Source of the DNA: Calonectria ilicicola
Lineage: Eukaryota; Ascomycota; Sordariomycetes; Hypocreales; Nectriaceae
Reading direction: 5' to 3'
Length of the DNA: 64,000 nucleotides
NCBI GenBank assembly: GCA_020809705.1
Contig: CP085829.1
Location: 1,178,001-1,242,000 of the forward strand
The translations under genes were made by a program, and so were the position numbers. Positions 1-10,927 of this stretch are shown here, in pieces; position 1 is the first letter of the stretch; each line of letters starts with the position of its first letter. The notes below the pieces were generated by a model. The model did no database searches, was not told where the DNA came from, and worked only from the letters and a program-made list of their open reading frames with translations.

Positions 1-287
1 CTTTCTGGGGCCTTCTGTCGATCCGAGTGGAGGGCCAATGGTGGTCGACTAATGTCCCTGCAGATGCCTTGCACGTTGCAAAAAGAACCACAACCCAATT
101 GTCTATTTTTTCTAAACCCCTTCCATACATTCATTGCCATCATTGCCATGAATATCGTCGGAACGTTCCAATCATAGCTCTCGAAACGAGAAGTACTCCC
201 CACTAGATCAACAGTAGGCGAATGGCATGTGGAGCGAGAATAAGCGAAATTAAATAAACGTATAAAAGACTGCACTATTCCAATCAT

Positions 288-1205
288 CTAAGTTGTACCA
301 GGTTTTTGGCCTCGAGCAAAGAACAATTGTTGCTCTCCACCAATTTCCTCTGGCATCTTTGACTTCTCAGAGGTCCACCTCCACGACCACCCGTCAAGGC
401 CAGCCTTTTCATAAGCCTCTTTAACCTCAGATTCAGTGAAGCCCAAACGTGTGATAGTGTGACCTGACATTTCCCTCGCTTTATCTTCGACACTACTTCC
501 ATCACCTGAGTGCAAACCCGATTCGAGACGACATCCGCTCTCTGATGGAGATACCCAGTCAATAATGACCAGGACACCCCCTTCATTGAGTCTTTCAGAT
601 AGTTTCTTGATCATTTCTGTGTAATTCTCCACGTGGTGAAGAGCCATGCACATGGTGATGATGTCAAAGCCCTGGAATTCTGGCGAGTTGAGCTCTGGGC
701 TTGGGGTTGCTTCTGGGTTTAGAAGATCTCCCTGGATAGCACGTTTCTTTTCAGACGAATGACCTTCTTCCTGCGATTTCTTGTTGTATTTCTCCACCAT
801 TCCCGATGAGATGTCGATTCCCCGAATCGTATCGACAAATGGAGCCAATGCCTTAGGAGGATTAACTGGTGGACTTTACTTTTAGCGCTTGCAGTTAAAC
901 TCACCCGAGAAGCGAGACCATTGCCGCATGCATAATCAAGCATCCTTGCGGTTGAAGCACCACCAGATGGACGTTTATTTATGCCAACCCATGAGATGTT
1001 TTCTTGCAACTCTGTCAAGATGTGATTCGACATTTCGGCAATCCACGGGATGGCAAATACATCCTCTCCCACTTGACTATGACTTGTTAGCAACCGAAAG
1101 CATCAAAAAGAAATTCAAGAATCGTTACTTGTAATGCTCCTTGTTCTTCTCTCCTAGGGATTTTTCAGGCCCATGGTGGTGGTGGTGGTGGTGGTGGTGC
1201 GCCAT
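288..1205 (-). CDS. Class I SAM-dependent methyltransferase with natural poly-His N-terminus
   Basis: Three exons fit on the minus strand: 1205-1129, 1076-905 and 851-288, with introns 1077-1128 (52 nt) and 852-904 (53 nt), both GT-AG and in phase, giving 270 residues. Motif I is LDYACGNGLASR, the acidic motif II is GIDIS, and the post-II stretch reads DIITMCMALHHVENY followed by LNEGGVLVIID. This is the Rossmann-fold Methyltransf_11/25 type acting on a small molecule or an unknown acceptor; the substrate cannot be read from sequence. The chosen start is the ATG at 1205, which is followed by Ala and nine consecutive His codons (1173-1199). Downstream codons EKNKEHYNQVGEDVF match the usual start of the family, which supports exon 1. 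Likely cytosolic; no signal peptide or membrane segment seen. Confidence 0.85.
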
Positions 1206-2898
1206 GATTGCTATTTTTTCGCTGGTGGTGGCTGATGCGATGGATGTGATTCAATCAATTCCTCGTCCCTTGTTCAATGCAACTAAAGTTCTTGACTCGG
1301 GCTGCTATTTAGATGTAGAATGAATTGGATTTTTTAATTCTACATCGGTTGCGATCAAATCGCATCTTTATATTCCAGCTGAAAGTCGCCGGAAAGTATC
1401 CGATTTCGCTTTAGTCTCCAGTTAGATCGATTGACTAGCCAATGAATTTTTGTCCACCACCGCCACCTCCTGGGCGATGAAGCAACGTCTTGCCATCAAG
1501 GTTCACACTAGCCAATAAAGATAATGCTTCACTGATATTATCATCTAGTTCTTGGCAATTGCCTTCAGGTTACTTTAATGATTGATGGCAATTAAATATT
1601 TTTATTTTCTTTCAGACTACTTAATAAAGACATAGTAGTCTCAGTGGGGCGCATGTTGGGGCGTTTATCACCAGCATACTTTGACTTTTATCCTTCATCC
1701 TGATTAGCCTGCTTAAACATGAATGTGGTCAATTAACTAAATAGAACTACGTGATCTATGAGATCCCTAATTTTAGATCAACCGCGTCAGCTTGATTGCT
1801 CGTGAGGTGGACTCGACCATCAAATGAGGTATAGGGTAGTCAAGGTCAACGCGAAGTTTCACTGCACGTGCAACAGCAAGTCTAAACAAGGGGTTTTTGT
1901 CATAAATCTAATCAATCCAATCGGTCGCATATATTTGAATCGAGTCGAGTGCAAATTCCTCCTATGTATGAATGGGTTGCATTCTAGTCGCAAGGCAGAT
2001 GATCTCTCACGTGACCGTTGAATCGGTCCAGAAAACTCATCTCGCTTGCAGTTTTGCTAGTCGTGCGATCTCAAAGCTAGTTTTGCGGAGCCTTTTGCCA
2101 TAAGAGATAGAATACGGCTCATTCAATAGCTGTAGCGGGGTATTTTCTGCATGCAGAAGGTCGTATCATTAACCCAGTGTTGCATTGCCCGTCCAGGCCG
2201 AGGCCTTTTAGGGCTGCTGGACATCGGCATATTGAATTTGGTAGGAATCCGCTAGTACATCCTTCAAGCCTGGTGGATCCCATCATTTCCCCTTTTATAT
2301 CTTCTGGCTCTGGTAGTCGTGGCTGGTAACCGTAGATAGAATGCCTGATATAATTTACTCTGTTGGGTTGACCCAAGGGAAACACGAGATGTGGCATTGA
2401 CGTACTCCCGAAATAAATCTATAAAAGGGTGATGAAAACAACTGCTCTATTCCCTTGATGTTTTGGTTTGCTGCTGCCTAACCAGGAGCTAATGGCGCTA
2501 GCTCCTCAGGAGCACGAGCTATCAATTTTCGGATCCGCCGTTATTTCCGTGCCGAATCCTTCAAACACCCGGTCGAGGGGTGTCTCGGGTTTCACAAACC
2601 ATGTCGGTCGCGAGATAGTGCCGGTATACCCATCATGTGGCGAATACTCTTCCTTTCTTGAATTGAAGGATCTGGCATAGAGCCATATAAACGAACCATG
2701 GCCGTTTTTGTGGTTGGTCTTCTAGGTGACTGATTTGTTTCCGACTTGGCCTCTTGGGATTTGAAGCTACAATTTATGGCTAGTGCTACGAGTTTCGATT
2801 CTTCAGCAGATTTCACTCCATCTAAATCGCTCTCAAATCATATTTCGGAGGTTTTTAATTCGACCGGGATATGAGGAGTGTCTCCGAATACCGCGCAC
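1206..2898. other. Intergenic, no convincing gene
   Basis: I see no recognisable gene here. A 92-codon frame starting with ATG on the minus strand (2397-2119) has no known motif and is most likely chance. The first part must contain the promoter of the methyltransferase and the last part that of the rhodopsin-type gene. Confidence 0.5.
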
Positions 2899-4320
2899 AT
2901 GTCACTTGAAGGCCCCGATTCACCAGTCATATCGCCACCGTCTGGAATTACAGCCAATTTTGATGACCCTCCCAACGGCAATCATGATGCTAGGATACTT
3001 ACAATTTTTTGCTTTGTCATCACAACACTTTGCTTTCTCTTTCGACTTTGTGGCCAACTATGGGCTGAGAGAAAACTCCGTACTCATGGAGGTACTTCTA
3101 CATTGATTCCGCACATGTCTTCACAATGGCTAACGGCGTTTTTACAATGTCAAGTATTAATGATACTTGCATATGTCAGGCATTCTAAATGTTAGAGGCA
3201 AATGTGCATCTGCTCACTGCGTCTAGGGAGCTTACATAGGGACGGCCTACGCCTCATTTGGGTTTCTTTCAACGCCAGGATACTTCGTCCACGCATGGAA
3301 CCTACGAAACAAAGACTTGGCCAGGCCATATGGCGTGAGTCGTGATTAACCTTCTCAGGAAAGAAAAAACCCGACTAGATTAACTAACCTGATTAGCTTC
3401 TTCGCATCCATAGCAGCTTCTACTCTGCAGTCATGGCACTCATCAAAACTGCCACAATGCTCGATTGGTGTCGCATTTTTGTTCCCAACGCTAGATCGCG
3501 TAACACCTTTTGGTGGGGTTGCATGGTTGTCATTGGTATTCAATGCATCTGGGCCGTGGTGTGCATAATCTTCATAAATACGCGATGCATAGGGTCAAAA
3601 GCAATGGCGGCTAAAAAGAAAACCTGCCCTGGAGTGGCCGAAGTCATGCTCACGTCGGCGGCAGTTCAGATATTGACGATACTTGTCATGGTCATTCTTC
3701 CGCAGAGGAAGATCTGGAACCTCAAGCTAACATGGCAAAAGCGATTGGGAGTGTCGCTGATCTTTGGTGTCGGCGTGATGTGGGTGATCCCTTGTTCTTG
3801 GTGAAATGGAGTGAAGCTAACAAATTCTAGTGCTTTCATCTCAGCCTGCCTTCGCTTGCATCACACAATTTTATTTAGCAAGTCTCGGGACGGGATATTT
3901 CAGATGGGCTATGTACTTGAGTGGTCCGATGCTGAGATGACGTGTGACTTTTGGGTGTTTAGCATGCCTTATCTGCCTGGGCTTATTAAAAAGTCGAGCC
4001 TCTCGCACAGAGTCAAAAAGCTGATGGGTGTTGTAACCGCTACCGCCAGCCATGCCACTCCAGTGTCCGAAAATGGACAGCGGTTTGGACCTCGCTCGCT
4101 TCCACTCACAGACATGGGCCCTGGCGACCACGACGATGAGTTGGGGCTGACAAGAATTCACCGGTCAGAATCCCAGCAACATCTACGTCTTGATACGTCT
4201 TATAGTGCCAAGAGCTATATAAAGGTCACAACGGATATAAAGGTTCAATTGAATAATAGTTCAGAGACCAAGCTTGATGTTGACTTTGCAGGAGGAAAAA
4301 TTCCGAAGGAACACAATTGA
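2899..4320 (+). CDS. Fungal rhodopsin-domain (PTH11-like) integral membrane protein
   Basis: Five exons fit: 2899-3091, 3155-3174, 3227-3334, 3397-3779 and 3831-4320 (introns 51-63 nt), giving 397 residues. The start is the first ATG (MSLEGPDSPVIS). A first hydrophobic helix (ILTIFCFVITTLCFLFRL) is followed by charged ERKLRTHG and a run of further helices, including WWGCMVVIGIQCIWAVVCI and VAEVMLTSAAVQILTILVMV. The layout matches the seven-helix Fung_rhodopsin family (PF20684), whose members resemble PTH11-type receptors. The C-terminal tail of about 110 residues is hydrophilic and Ser/Thr-rich, probably cytosolic. The 20-nt exon 2 is needed to keep the frame but its second intron uses a weak donor (GTCAGG), so that junction is the least certain. 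The ligand is unknown. Confidence 0.8.
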
Positions 4321-4360
4321 GATAGTATGGCTACTGGATAGCCCTTTTTTCCCCTATTAT

Positions 4361-5803
4361 TTAGACATAATCATATTTACAGCTATACGAAAAGCAGGCG
4401 TGATCCTTGTCGGCTCCCTCTTCAAGTGTGTTTATGGCGGATGCGCGTACCTTTTCTTGCAGGAACTGGGTAAAGATCCCACGTGATGCTCCGAAGCCCT
4501 CCTGCATGTCAATGATGACCCACTCTAGACTCTCGAATGCTTCCCAACTTCCATATAATGATTTAATAGCTTTTTTCGTTTGTATCTTGTATTGATCTTC
4601 CAAGTTGGGGTTTTGCATGGCCTCTTTGTATGCTTGGACTATCTTTTTCGTCTCCTCTGGTGGTATAAGCCACACATTCAAGACATCCTCGTCGCCGATA
4701 TTTAAGGCCTTTGTGTATCCTGGCCAGTTTTCTCCTTCAATTGGGAGGTCAACAAAGAGATTTCCGGCGGGACTGTCGTGAAGCTCCACGGGAAGACCCT
4801 CCATGTACATGTCTGCCCAGTCGATGTCCTCAACGCCGTGAAGGGGGGGGTCGGGATAGTATCCATTCCAGGTGCCTCCAAAACCATTGGTTATTTTGAG
4901 AAAATCCTTGTAGTCGCTTGGCAATTTGAGACCCAATTTAGTCTCCAGGTTCGTGATTTGCTCGTCAGAAGCAGGGGGTAGCACAAAGAGCGATTCTGGT
5001 GCTTCATCCCCGACCTGTTCCCAGTGGATTTTGCCGTTCTCCTTTGAGTTGTATTCTAAAACGTCCAAGAGCTCCTTGATAGACTTTGACTCGGCGCTGT
5101 GTGCTTTTCGCCCGTTTTTGAGGCGGTCGGTAAAAGTGCTGATAACTTCAGTGGCGAGCTTTTCAACCTTGGCGGGGTCCATAGGGACAATTCGCGCTAA
5201 CGCACCAGAGGCGAGAAGAGGCCAAACGTCCCTGAGTTCGGCGAGATGCACAATCTGCGAATTGGCGTGAAGCCTCGTTGAGATGTGACGCAGAATCTGT
5301 TGGACGGTCGCATCTAGTTCAATTTCTTGGATGGAGTCACCGCGTTCTGATGCCAATCGAATGGCTATGGCTAACGCCTCTGTGAGCACACTGCTACGGT
5401 TAATGGCTGCACCACCAGTGGTTGCATCCACGTATTCGCCATCTCCAGAGTTCAATAGCTTTTCGAGTCTGGCTGTGGCATTGGACGAAGACAAACTGGC
5501 GATTTTGGGATCAGCAAAGTCGTGCGGTGTGATTTGGTTCAATGCTTCCTCGGTTCGTTGCTCGGCGGGAATTTCTGGTGGCCAGTGACCGGCTTCGGCA
5601 AAGGCATAATGGAGGAATTGAAATTGTCGACGTTGCCAATTAGAAGAGTATTCCGACAGTAGAAGCGAGGCGAGAATGCTGGCTGTTTCAATGTAGCCCA
5701 GAACGGCAAACTCTTGGGCCAGGGAGCAGAGCGAGTAGTAGACATTTGTGAGACAAGGGTCTGTGAGGACCGTCTCGGCGTTGAATTTCATGTAACTGGG
5801 CAT
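4361..5803 (-). CDS. SMI1/KNR4 (SUKH) domain protein
   Basis: Single-exon frame of 480 residues starting at the ATG at 5803 (MPSYMKFNAETVL); an open extension upstream to 5926 contains other possible starts but lacks family-like sequence. The SMI1/KNR4 core lies around residues 290-410: EQITNLETKLGLKLPSDY, then FLKITNGFGG, the hallmark loop of the fold. Yeast Knr4/Smi1 coordinates cell-wall synthesis with the Slt2 pathway; fungal paralogues with long N-terminal helical parts, as here, are common and mostly uncharacterised. The N-terminal 280 residues look like an all-helical repeat region. It is convergent with the rhodopsin-type gene, ending only 41 nt from it, and divergent from the HET gene. 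Product probably cytosolic. Confidence 0.85.
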   Translation of the reverse strand: MPSYMKFNAETVLTDPCLTNVYYSLCSLAQEFAVLGYIETASILASLLLSEYSSNWQRRQFQFLHYAFAEAGHWPPEIPAEQRTEEALNQITPHDFADPKIASLSSSNATARLEKLLNSGDGEYVDATTGGAAINRSSVLTEALAIAIRLASERGDSIQEIELDATVQQILRHISTRLHANSQIVHLAELRDVWPLLASGALARIVPMDPAKVEKLATEVISTFTDRLKNGRKAHSAESKSIKELLDVLEYNSKENGKIHWEQVGDEAPESLFVLPPASDEQITNLETKLGLKLPSDYKDFLKITNGFGGTWNGYYPDPPLHGVEDIDWADMYMEGLPVELHDSPAGNLFVDLPIEGENWPGYTKALNIGDEDVLNVWLIPPEETKKIVQAYKEAMQNPNLEDQYKIQTKKAIKSLYGSWEAFESLEWVIIDMQEGFGASRGIFTQFLQEKVRASAINTLEEGADKDHACFSYSCKYDYV

Positions 5804-6235
5804 CGTTGCTTGGTTTCGGGAGGGAAGCGCTTCTTGGCTTCTTTCTCTGTATTGATTGAGTGATGAATGGCTTCTTGTATATGTATTCGTGAGATGCGAC
5901 GACATACGCACCCTTGCCGCCAGCACGCTGCTGTTTAGGCAGAAATGGCCAATGGATTGCTAATGTGGCGTAAGCGGGCGGGGCTGGAGATGAGCATGGG
6001 GTGGTGGGTTCGGCCATTACAGAACCGAGCCAGAGCCCAGTCTGACGAAGATGGCATCAAATACTCTTCTTTTTTTCTGCATCACCCATGTACAATGCGT
6101 CGTCGGATGTCGACGCGGACAAAAAGGCGCCGCGCGACGAAACAGCCCGTAAGTGGCCATCTCAGTTTAGATGGGTATGGGAAGAAGAACAACACCAACA
6201 GGCTCTAGTGCGAAATTTGCCGCAAGCTATTACTT
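5804..6235. promoter_or_regulatory. Divergent intergenic region, SUKH gene / HET gene
   Basis: About 430 nt between two divergently oriented genes; it must hold both promoters and possibly the missing first exon of the HET gene. An ATG at 6088 opens a 60-codon frame ending at 6270 that could supply the N-terminus through an intron. No defined operator or TATA element is convincing. Confidence 0.4.
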
Positions 6236-8401
6236 TTGCTTCGCGCTCCCCCTCATGTGCGAGGATCTAACGAACTTCACGTAAACTTGGGTAGTCAAAC
6301 TCAAGTCGAAAAATCACAATGTCCCCACCATCCCGCCCTGGTGGCGTCGATCCTCGCAAATCATGATCAATCAGGGACGATTGATGATCTCGCCATCCTG
6401 GGCTTCACAGGCCATGATCACGTCCAATTAATTGGCAACATCGCAGATTCGCCATCATTCGAGTTGTACGAATCAGGGGAACTGCAATTGGTCAAACCCA
6501 ATAGTTTCGATCCATCAAAATACACTGCGAGGTTGGTCAGCACTAACTGGGTCGATTACAGGCTCCCCAGACAGTGGAAGGAAAAATGCTACTCTTCGCA
6601 TGGCACTACGTGTGCAGCAATAGTGCATGATGACAACACCAGACCAACGTGGGTCATTGACGTTTGGCGTCAGTGCATTGTGCGACCGGCGAGTTCTGAC
6701 GATTATGTTGCTCTGAGCTACGTCTGGGGAGGAACGCCGACTTTTATGACGCTCGTGGAAAATGTTTCGGACCTGCAAAAACCCTTAGCTCTGGCCTTCA
6801 ATCACTCCAGTGATGATCCTATTCCAAGAACCGTGCGGGACGCCATGGCCTGCGTCGAACGAGTCGGCGAGCGTTACCTTTGGGTGGACACCCTGTGCAT
6901 TGTTCAGGATGACATGGCGCAGAAAGCCTCCGAGATCAACAAAATGGCCTCCATCTATGCCAACGCCTGCCTGACTATTATCGCAGCGACTGGGGAAAAT
7001 GCCCAAGCTGGACTACCAGGACTAACGGGCATCTCGACCGCACGCGTTGCAACCCAGAGGTTGCACAAATTATCACCAAAGGTTCAAATAGTGGAGAGCA
7101 TCGGACCGAGTTCTGGGATGAACATGGTGATTAGGAAATGGGATACGCGGGGATGGACGTTTCAAGAAGACGTCTTCTCCCGGCGAAAATTGGTATTTGA
7201 CAAGGGCTGGGTGCGATGGATCTGTGTCAAGGATGTGTGGTGCGAAGTGGGCGAGAGTCGCGGAGAGGGCAATCCACGGCAAACAGACATTCGAACCGCG
7301 TTTTCATTACCGCTTCCCAGCTTGGATATTTTTACATCCCTGGTCATCAACTATAATCGCCGGGATTTGACATTTCCCGAAGACGCTCTGGGTGCATTCA
7401 CTGGGATCCTCAATGCACTGTCGCGAACTTGGCACGGTGGATTTGTCTCGGGTTTGCCTGCTGCTATCTTCCACATTGCAATATTGTGGGAGCCTCAAAA
7501 CGTCCTGGTCCGGCGAGAAGCAAAAAAGAAAAACGAGACTTGTTGCTTGCCCAGCTGGAGTTGGATTGGGTGGAATGGTCTGATTGCGCCATTTGCCTGG
7601 TCCCCGGCCTCGGACTTAGTAAGAATCAGTCCCCATAGGGAAGGAACATTTTTTCTTGATAGAGTGAAGCCTCTGGTGCAATGGAAATGGCACAAGTCTT
7701 TGGGAGGGGCAGGGGTCTCCATCGATTACAGCTGGCTTAGGTTCAAGGAATGTGCAACGCACGACAAACCCTGCCCTGAGGGGTGGACACGGTTTAATGT
7801 TGAAGAGTCGTCTTGCACGGAACCAAGAAAGATATTTAAGGCCCCAGAGCCAGATAAGCCTCCCACCCATTTTTACAGGCATCATTTGGAGCCAGAGTCT
7901 GAATTTTGGTACCCCATACCTCTACCGACAAAATGGGATCCTACTGGAGAGCAGGTCGCTGCACCATTCATTTCATGCATAACGAAACGAGCTTTCTTGC
8001 ACATGGGAGAAGTGATTTATCCACGTTTTAGAAAAGCTGGACACGTTTTATCCCTGCGGGATGTTGGTGGTACTTGGATCGGCTCACTTCGACTTAGTGA
8101 AGCGCCACCAGCAACATCCCAGGATCCTGGGCCGGGGAGCCTTTCCAAACGGCCTGTCGAGCTCGTAGAAGTTGCCTTGGGTCGCGTTCCGAACAATGCG
8201 CGGGATTGGGAGCAGTATCAACAAGTGTTGGACGATTGGGACCACGAGGAACGACCACGAGATGATGAATTTTACGAATATTATTACGTCTTATGGATTG
8301 AGTGGGAAAACGGTGTTGCCTATAGAAAGGCTATTGGACGAGTGCATAAGGACAGATGGGAAGCTCAGAAACGAGAAAAGATTGACTTGATCATGGGTTG
8401 A
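6236..8401 (+). CDS. HET-domain (heterokaryon incompatibility) protein, 5' end uncertain
   Basis: Open frame of about 721 codons. The HET domain (PF06985) is clear: YVALSYVWGG around residue 158, then DAMACVERVGERYLWVDTL, CIVQDD, and KMASIYANACLTIIAATG. HET proteins trigger programmed cell death after recognition of non-self in filamentous ascomycetes; the domain is TIR-like. Downstream is the usual GWTFQEDVFSRRKLVF block, followed by a long variable C-terminal region without a recognised NACHT or repeat domain. The frame has no ATG before the HET domain, so translation almost certainly begins in an upstream exon (candidate ATGs at 6088 or 6319), and 6236 marks only the open frame. The stop is at 8401. 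Cytosolic. Confidence 0.85.
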   Translation: MLRAPPHVRGSNELHVNLGSQTQVEKSQCPHHPALVASILANHDQSGTIDDLAILGFTGHDHVQLIGNIADSPSFELYESGELQLVKPNSFDPSKYTARLVSTNWVDYRLPRQWKEKCYSSHGTTCAAIVHDDNTRPTWVIDVWRQCIVRPASSDDYVALSYVWGGTPTFMTLVENVSDLQKPLALAFNHSSDDPIPRTVRDAMACVERVGERYLWVDTLCIVQDDMAQKASEINKMASIYANACLTIIAATGENAQAGLPGLTGISTARVATQRLHKLSPKVQIVESIGPSSGMNMVIRKWDTRGWTFQEDVFSRRKLVFDKGWVRWICVKDVWCEVGESRGEGNPRQTDIRTAFSLPLPSLDIFTSLVINYNRRDLTFPEDALGAFTGILNALSRTWHGGFVSGLPAAIFHIAILWEPQNVLVRREAKKKNETCCLPSWSWIGWNGLIAPFAWSPASDLVRISPHREGTFFLDRVKPLVQWKWHKSLGGAGVSIDYSWLRFKECATHDKPCPEGWTRFNVEESSCTEPRKIFKAPEPDKPPTHFYRHHLEPESEFWYPIPLPTKWDPTGEQVAAPFISCITKRAFLHMGEVIYPRFRKAGHVLSLRDVGGTWIGSLRLSEAPPATSQDPGPGSLSKRPVELVEVALGRVPNNARDWEQYQQVLDDWDHEERPRDDEFYEYYYVLWIEWENGVAYRKAIGRVHKDRWEAQKREKIDLIMG

Positions 8402-8517
8402 ATAATGAGATAAAATGTTGCATTTTAGGATAAGACGAGACCCAGATACCTATTTCTTCTAGCTTTGACAAATTCTTTACCAACTCCTTTTTCTATGCTA
8501 TCGCTAAATGCCCACGC

Positions 8518-10927
8518 TCATGTTCTATAAAGACTGTAGGAACTAATTGCCCTTCGTTCTAAGGTCTGTTCCGATTCCGATACAGGATCAAAGCTACCTG
8601 CCTGAAATCGAATGTTTCTTGCTGTGTGATGTATTGTGCTGAGCCGTCTCTTCAATGAGACTCCTCTGTTGATGCCCTGGGCTGTTCCTGCCTGTTGTGT
8701 GGAGATGTTGTCCATCTCCAATGATTCATCCTTGGGGGCATCGATAAAAATGTGCGGCGGGTGCGGTAGATGGGTGATAATAAGAACCAACGCTAAAGCA
8801 ATGGTGATGATCGGCAGTGGCCAAGGTGTTAGGATAAATCTGCTGGTGAGAGTAGCGTTTGTCGCAATGAGACCATTGAAGCCAAGGACAAGACCAATGG
8901 TAAATACAACCCCTGTGCGGAGTATATTAAATTTTGACCATCCTCGCCTCTTTGATATCAGATGCATAAGCATTAGTAAAATGATGACAAGGCCAGCACA
9001 GACGAATACATAGATGAAGATTAGAGTCAATCTGCTGGTGGTTTTAAGGACGTTGTTGACCGCAGCGGTATCGATATCGTCGTCTTCCTCGGCTTGCGAT
9101 TTCGATTTGCCAGTCTCTTCTTCATAGCTAAGCCCATAAGCATTGCTAATGGCATCAACGACAATGCTTGATACCGTGATAAACTTTTTGTGAAATGTTT
9201 GGTAAGTTGGGCTTGATGTGTTGAGAGCCGAAGTCCAATAGCTATCGGGAATCGTCAACAGGTTCTCTAGAGTTGACTGAAGGTCTTCAGCGCTATCACC
9301 GCCTTTCTTTGCGATATCTGAACCGTACTTGTATAGGATTTCAAGAGCGGTACTGTTCAGTGATGTTACGACATCGGCAGTTGTGGAGCCAGCTGGAACA
9401 TTTTGCACTGTCGCAACCAGCTTCTTTTCGGCAGAGTGAAACGACTCCATAACTCGCCACCACAAAACCCACTGACTTGTACCTTCAGCAAGTAAGACAA
9501 GGACGATATGAAACGGCAAATGAATGATTGTCCATAACATCTGATTGATGACCTTCATTTTGTTGTGGTGGTGCATCCAATCAAAATAAAGCTGGAAGAT
9601 GATGTAAATAATCGATGCTCCGCATACAATTATGCCGCATAATGCAGGTGCTATCCAAAATATGTTAGCAACAAGATCTGGCTTTACTATATAAGAAAAG
9701 GGCCAGGAGGAACATACACCATGTTTGGCTAATATCCTTTATCCATGTATACTGGACAATCTTCGTGATATTCTTGGAGAGAATAATAACACCTATAAAT
9801 AGTTCATTTTCGTGCTCTAGAAATATTAAAAAACGGAGCAAGGGTCTTACCTTCACCAAGAATAATAAGTGTTAAAAGATTCAACCGTTCATTGAAATGT
9901 GTACCCTCAAAACTCAGCGTCTTGGACAGCATAGAGTGTAGAATGACGGAAACCATCTCAAAAAGCCCAATGGCATACCAAACACCCAATAACCGGTTAT
10001 TGGTGCGCTCTATGTCGATCGTAGAGCACATAAAATATGATGTAGCAGGAATTAAGTGCAAGACAATCGCAATAATTAGAGTCTTTCGGCTTCGTGCGTG
10101 ATGGCGCGCATGGTACAATACTAGCGCATACTGGACGCAGAGAACAGCCCTTGATGTCATGAGGCAGAGGGCTACCAATCTTAGCTGACGAAATTTATAA
10201 CAGGCTTTTCAACTTACACATGGCCCTGAAGATAGGGGGAACAATTCCATCTTGCCCAAAAGAAACGCCGGTCACTGCAAAGCCAATCATGACGCCAAGA
10301 TGGCAGGCACGAGCCAGTCGCGCCATCACTCCATCCTGACTAAATCTGGCATCATAGACGGTGGTTACAAGCCATGTCATCCATAGCAGACTAATAAACT
10401 AGTTAGATTAAACCAACAATGGACAATGGGAATAGGGGTGGGAGGCGAGAGAGGAGGGCGAACATCTAAATACATACATGAAGTAACTGATAAAAGACAC
10501 TAAATTATTCTTGTCGATGATGGGATGGGCAGTAGCGAAAACATTAAGATTGGCCACGAACCACAGGTCGTAGAATAGCTAAGGAACAGTTAGGCTTTGG
10601 TTGATGGGGGCCTTGTGTGCTGCACATACCTCTGATGTAGATGCGCCCTCTCTCTGTGATCGCATTAGCGTGAAGCAACTTGTGTGGAGAAATGAATGTT
10701 ACCTTGTGAAACTGTAGCAGCGACCCTTTGTCATCTTTGGCTTCTTGAGGCAGTTCCTCAACGTCGTCGTGGGCGGGATGGAGCAGATGCTCGCCGTCGC
10801 CGTTCTGCGCGATCGGGTTCTGGGTGATGCCAAGATTGGAGCTGGCAAAGCGGAATGTGGTGCGCGAGGACTTTAGATTGTAGCCCTTTGGAGCCTTGGA
10901 GCCGTCATCGCTACCGTGTGTCGACAT
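8518..10927 (-). CDS. Low temperature requirement A (LtrA) family membrane protein
   Basis: The chosen start is ATG 10927 (MSTHGSDDGSKAPKG). Exons fitted on the minus strand: 10927-10703, 10653-10630 (24 nt), 10578-10478, 10390-10220, 10179-9851, 9792-9718 and 9686-8518. LtrA (PF06772) landmarks appear in order: REGASTSE joined to LFYDLWFVANLNVF, LLWMTWLVTTVYDARFS, then LNLLTLIILGEG and a helix ending in LYFDWMHHHN. After that come several more helices and a hydrophilic tail ending SYSLYRT. Two proposed introns, 10180-10219 (40 nt) and 9687-9717 (31 nt), are too short to trust; the flanking exons are supported by family sequence but those junctions may differ. LtrA proteins were named from a Listeria cold-growth gene; the function in fungi is unknown. 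Plasma or internal membrane. Confidence 0.8.

Noticed and set aside
2119..2397. 92-codon minus-strand frame with ATG
   Set aside because: No motif, no homologous-looking block, no neighbouring exon; length is within chance expectation.
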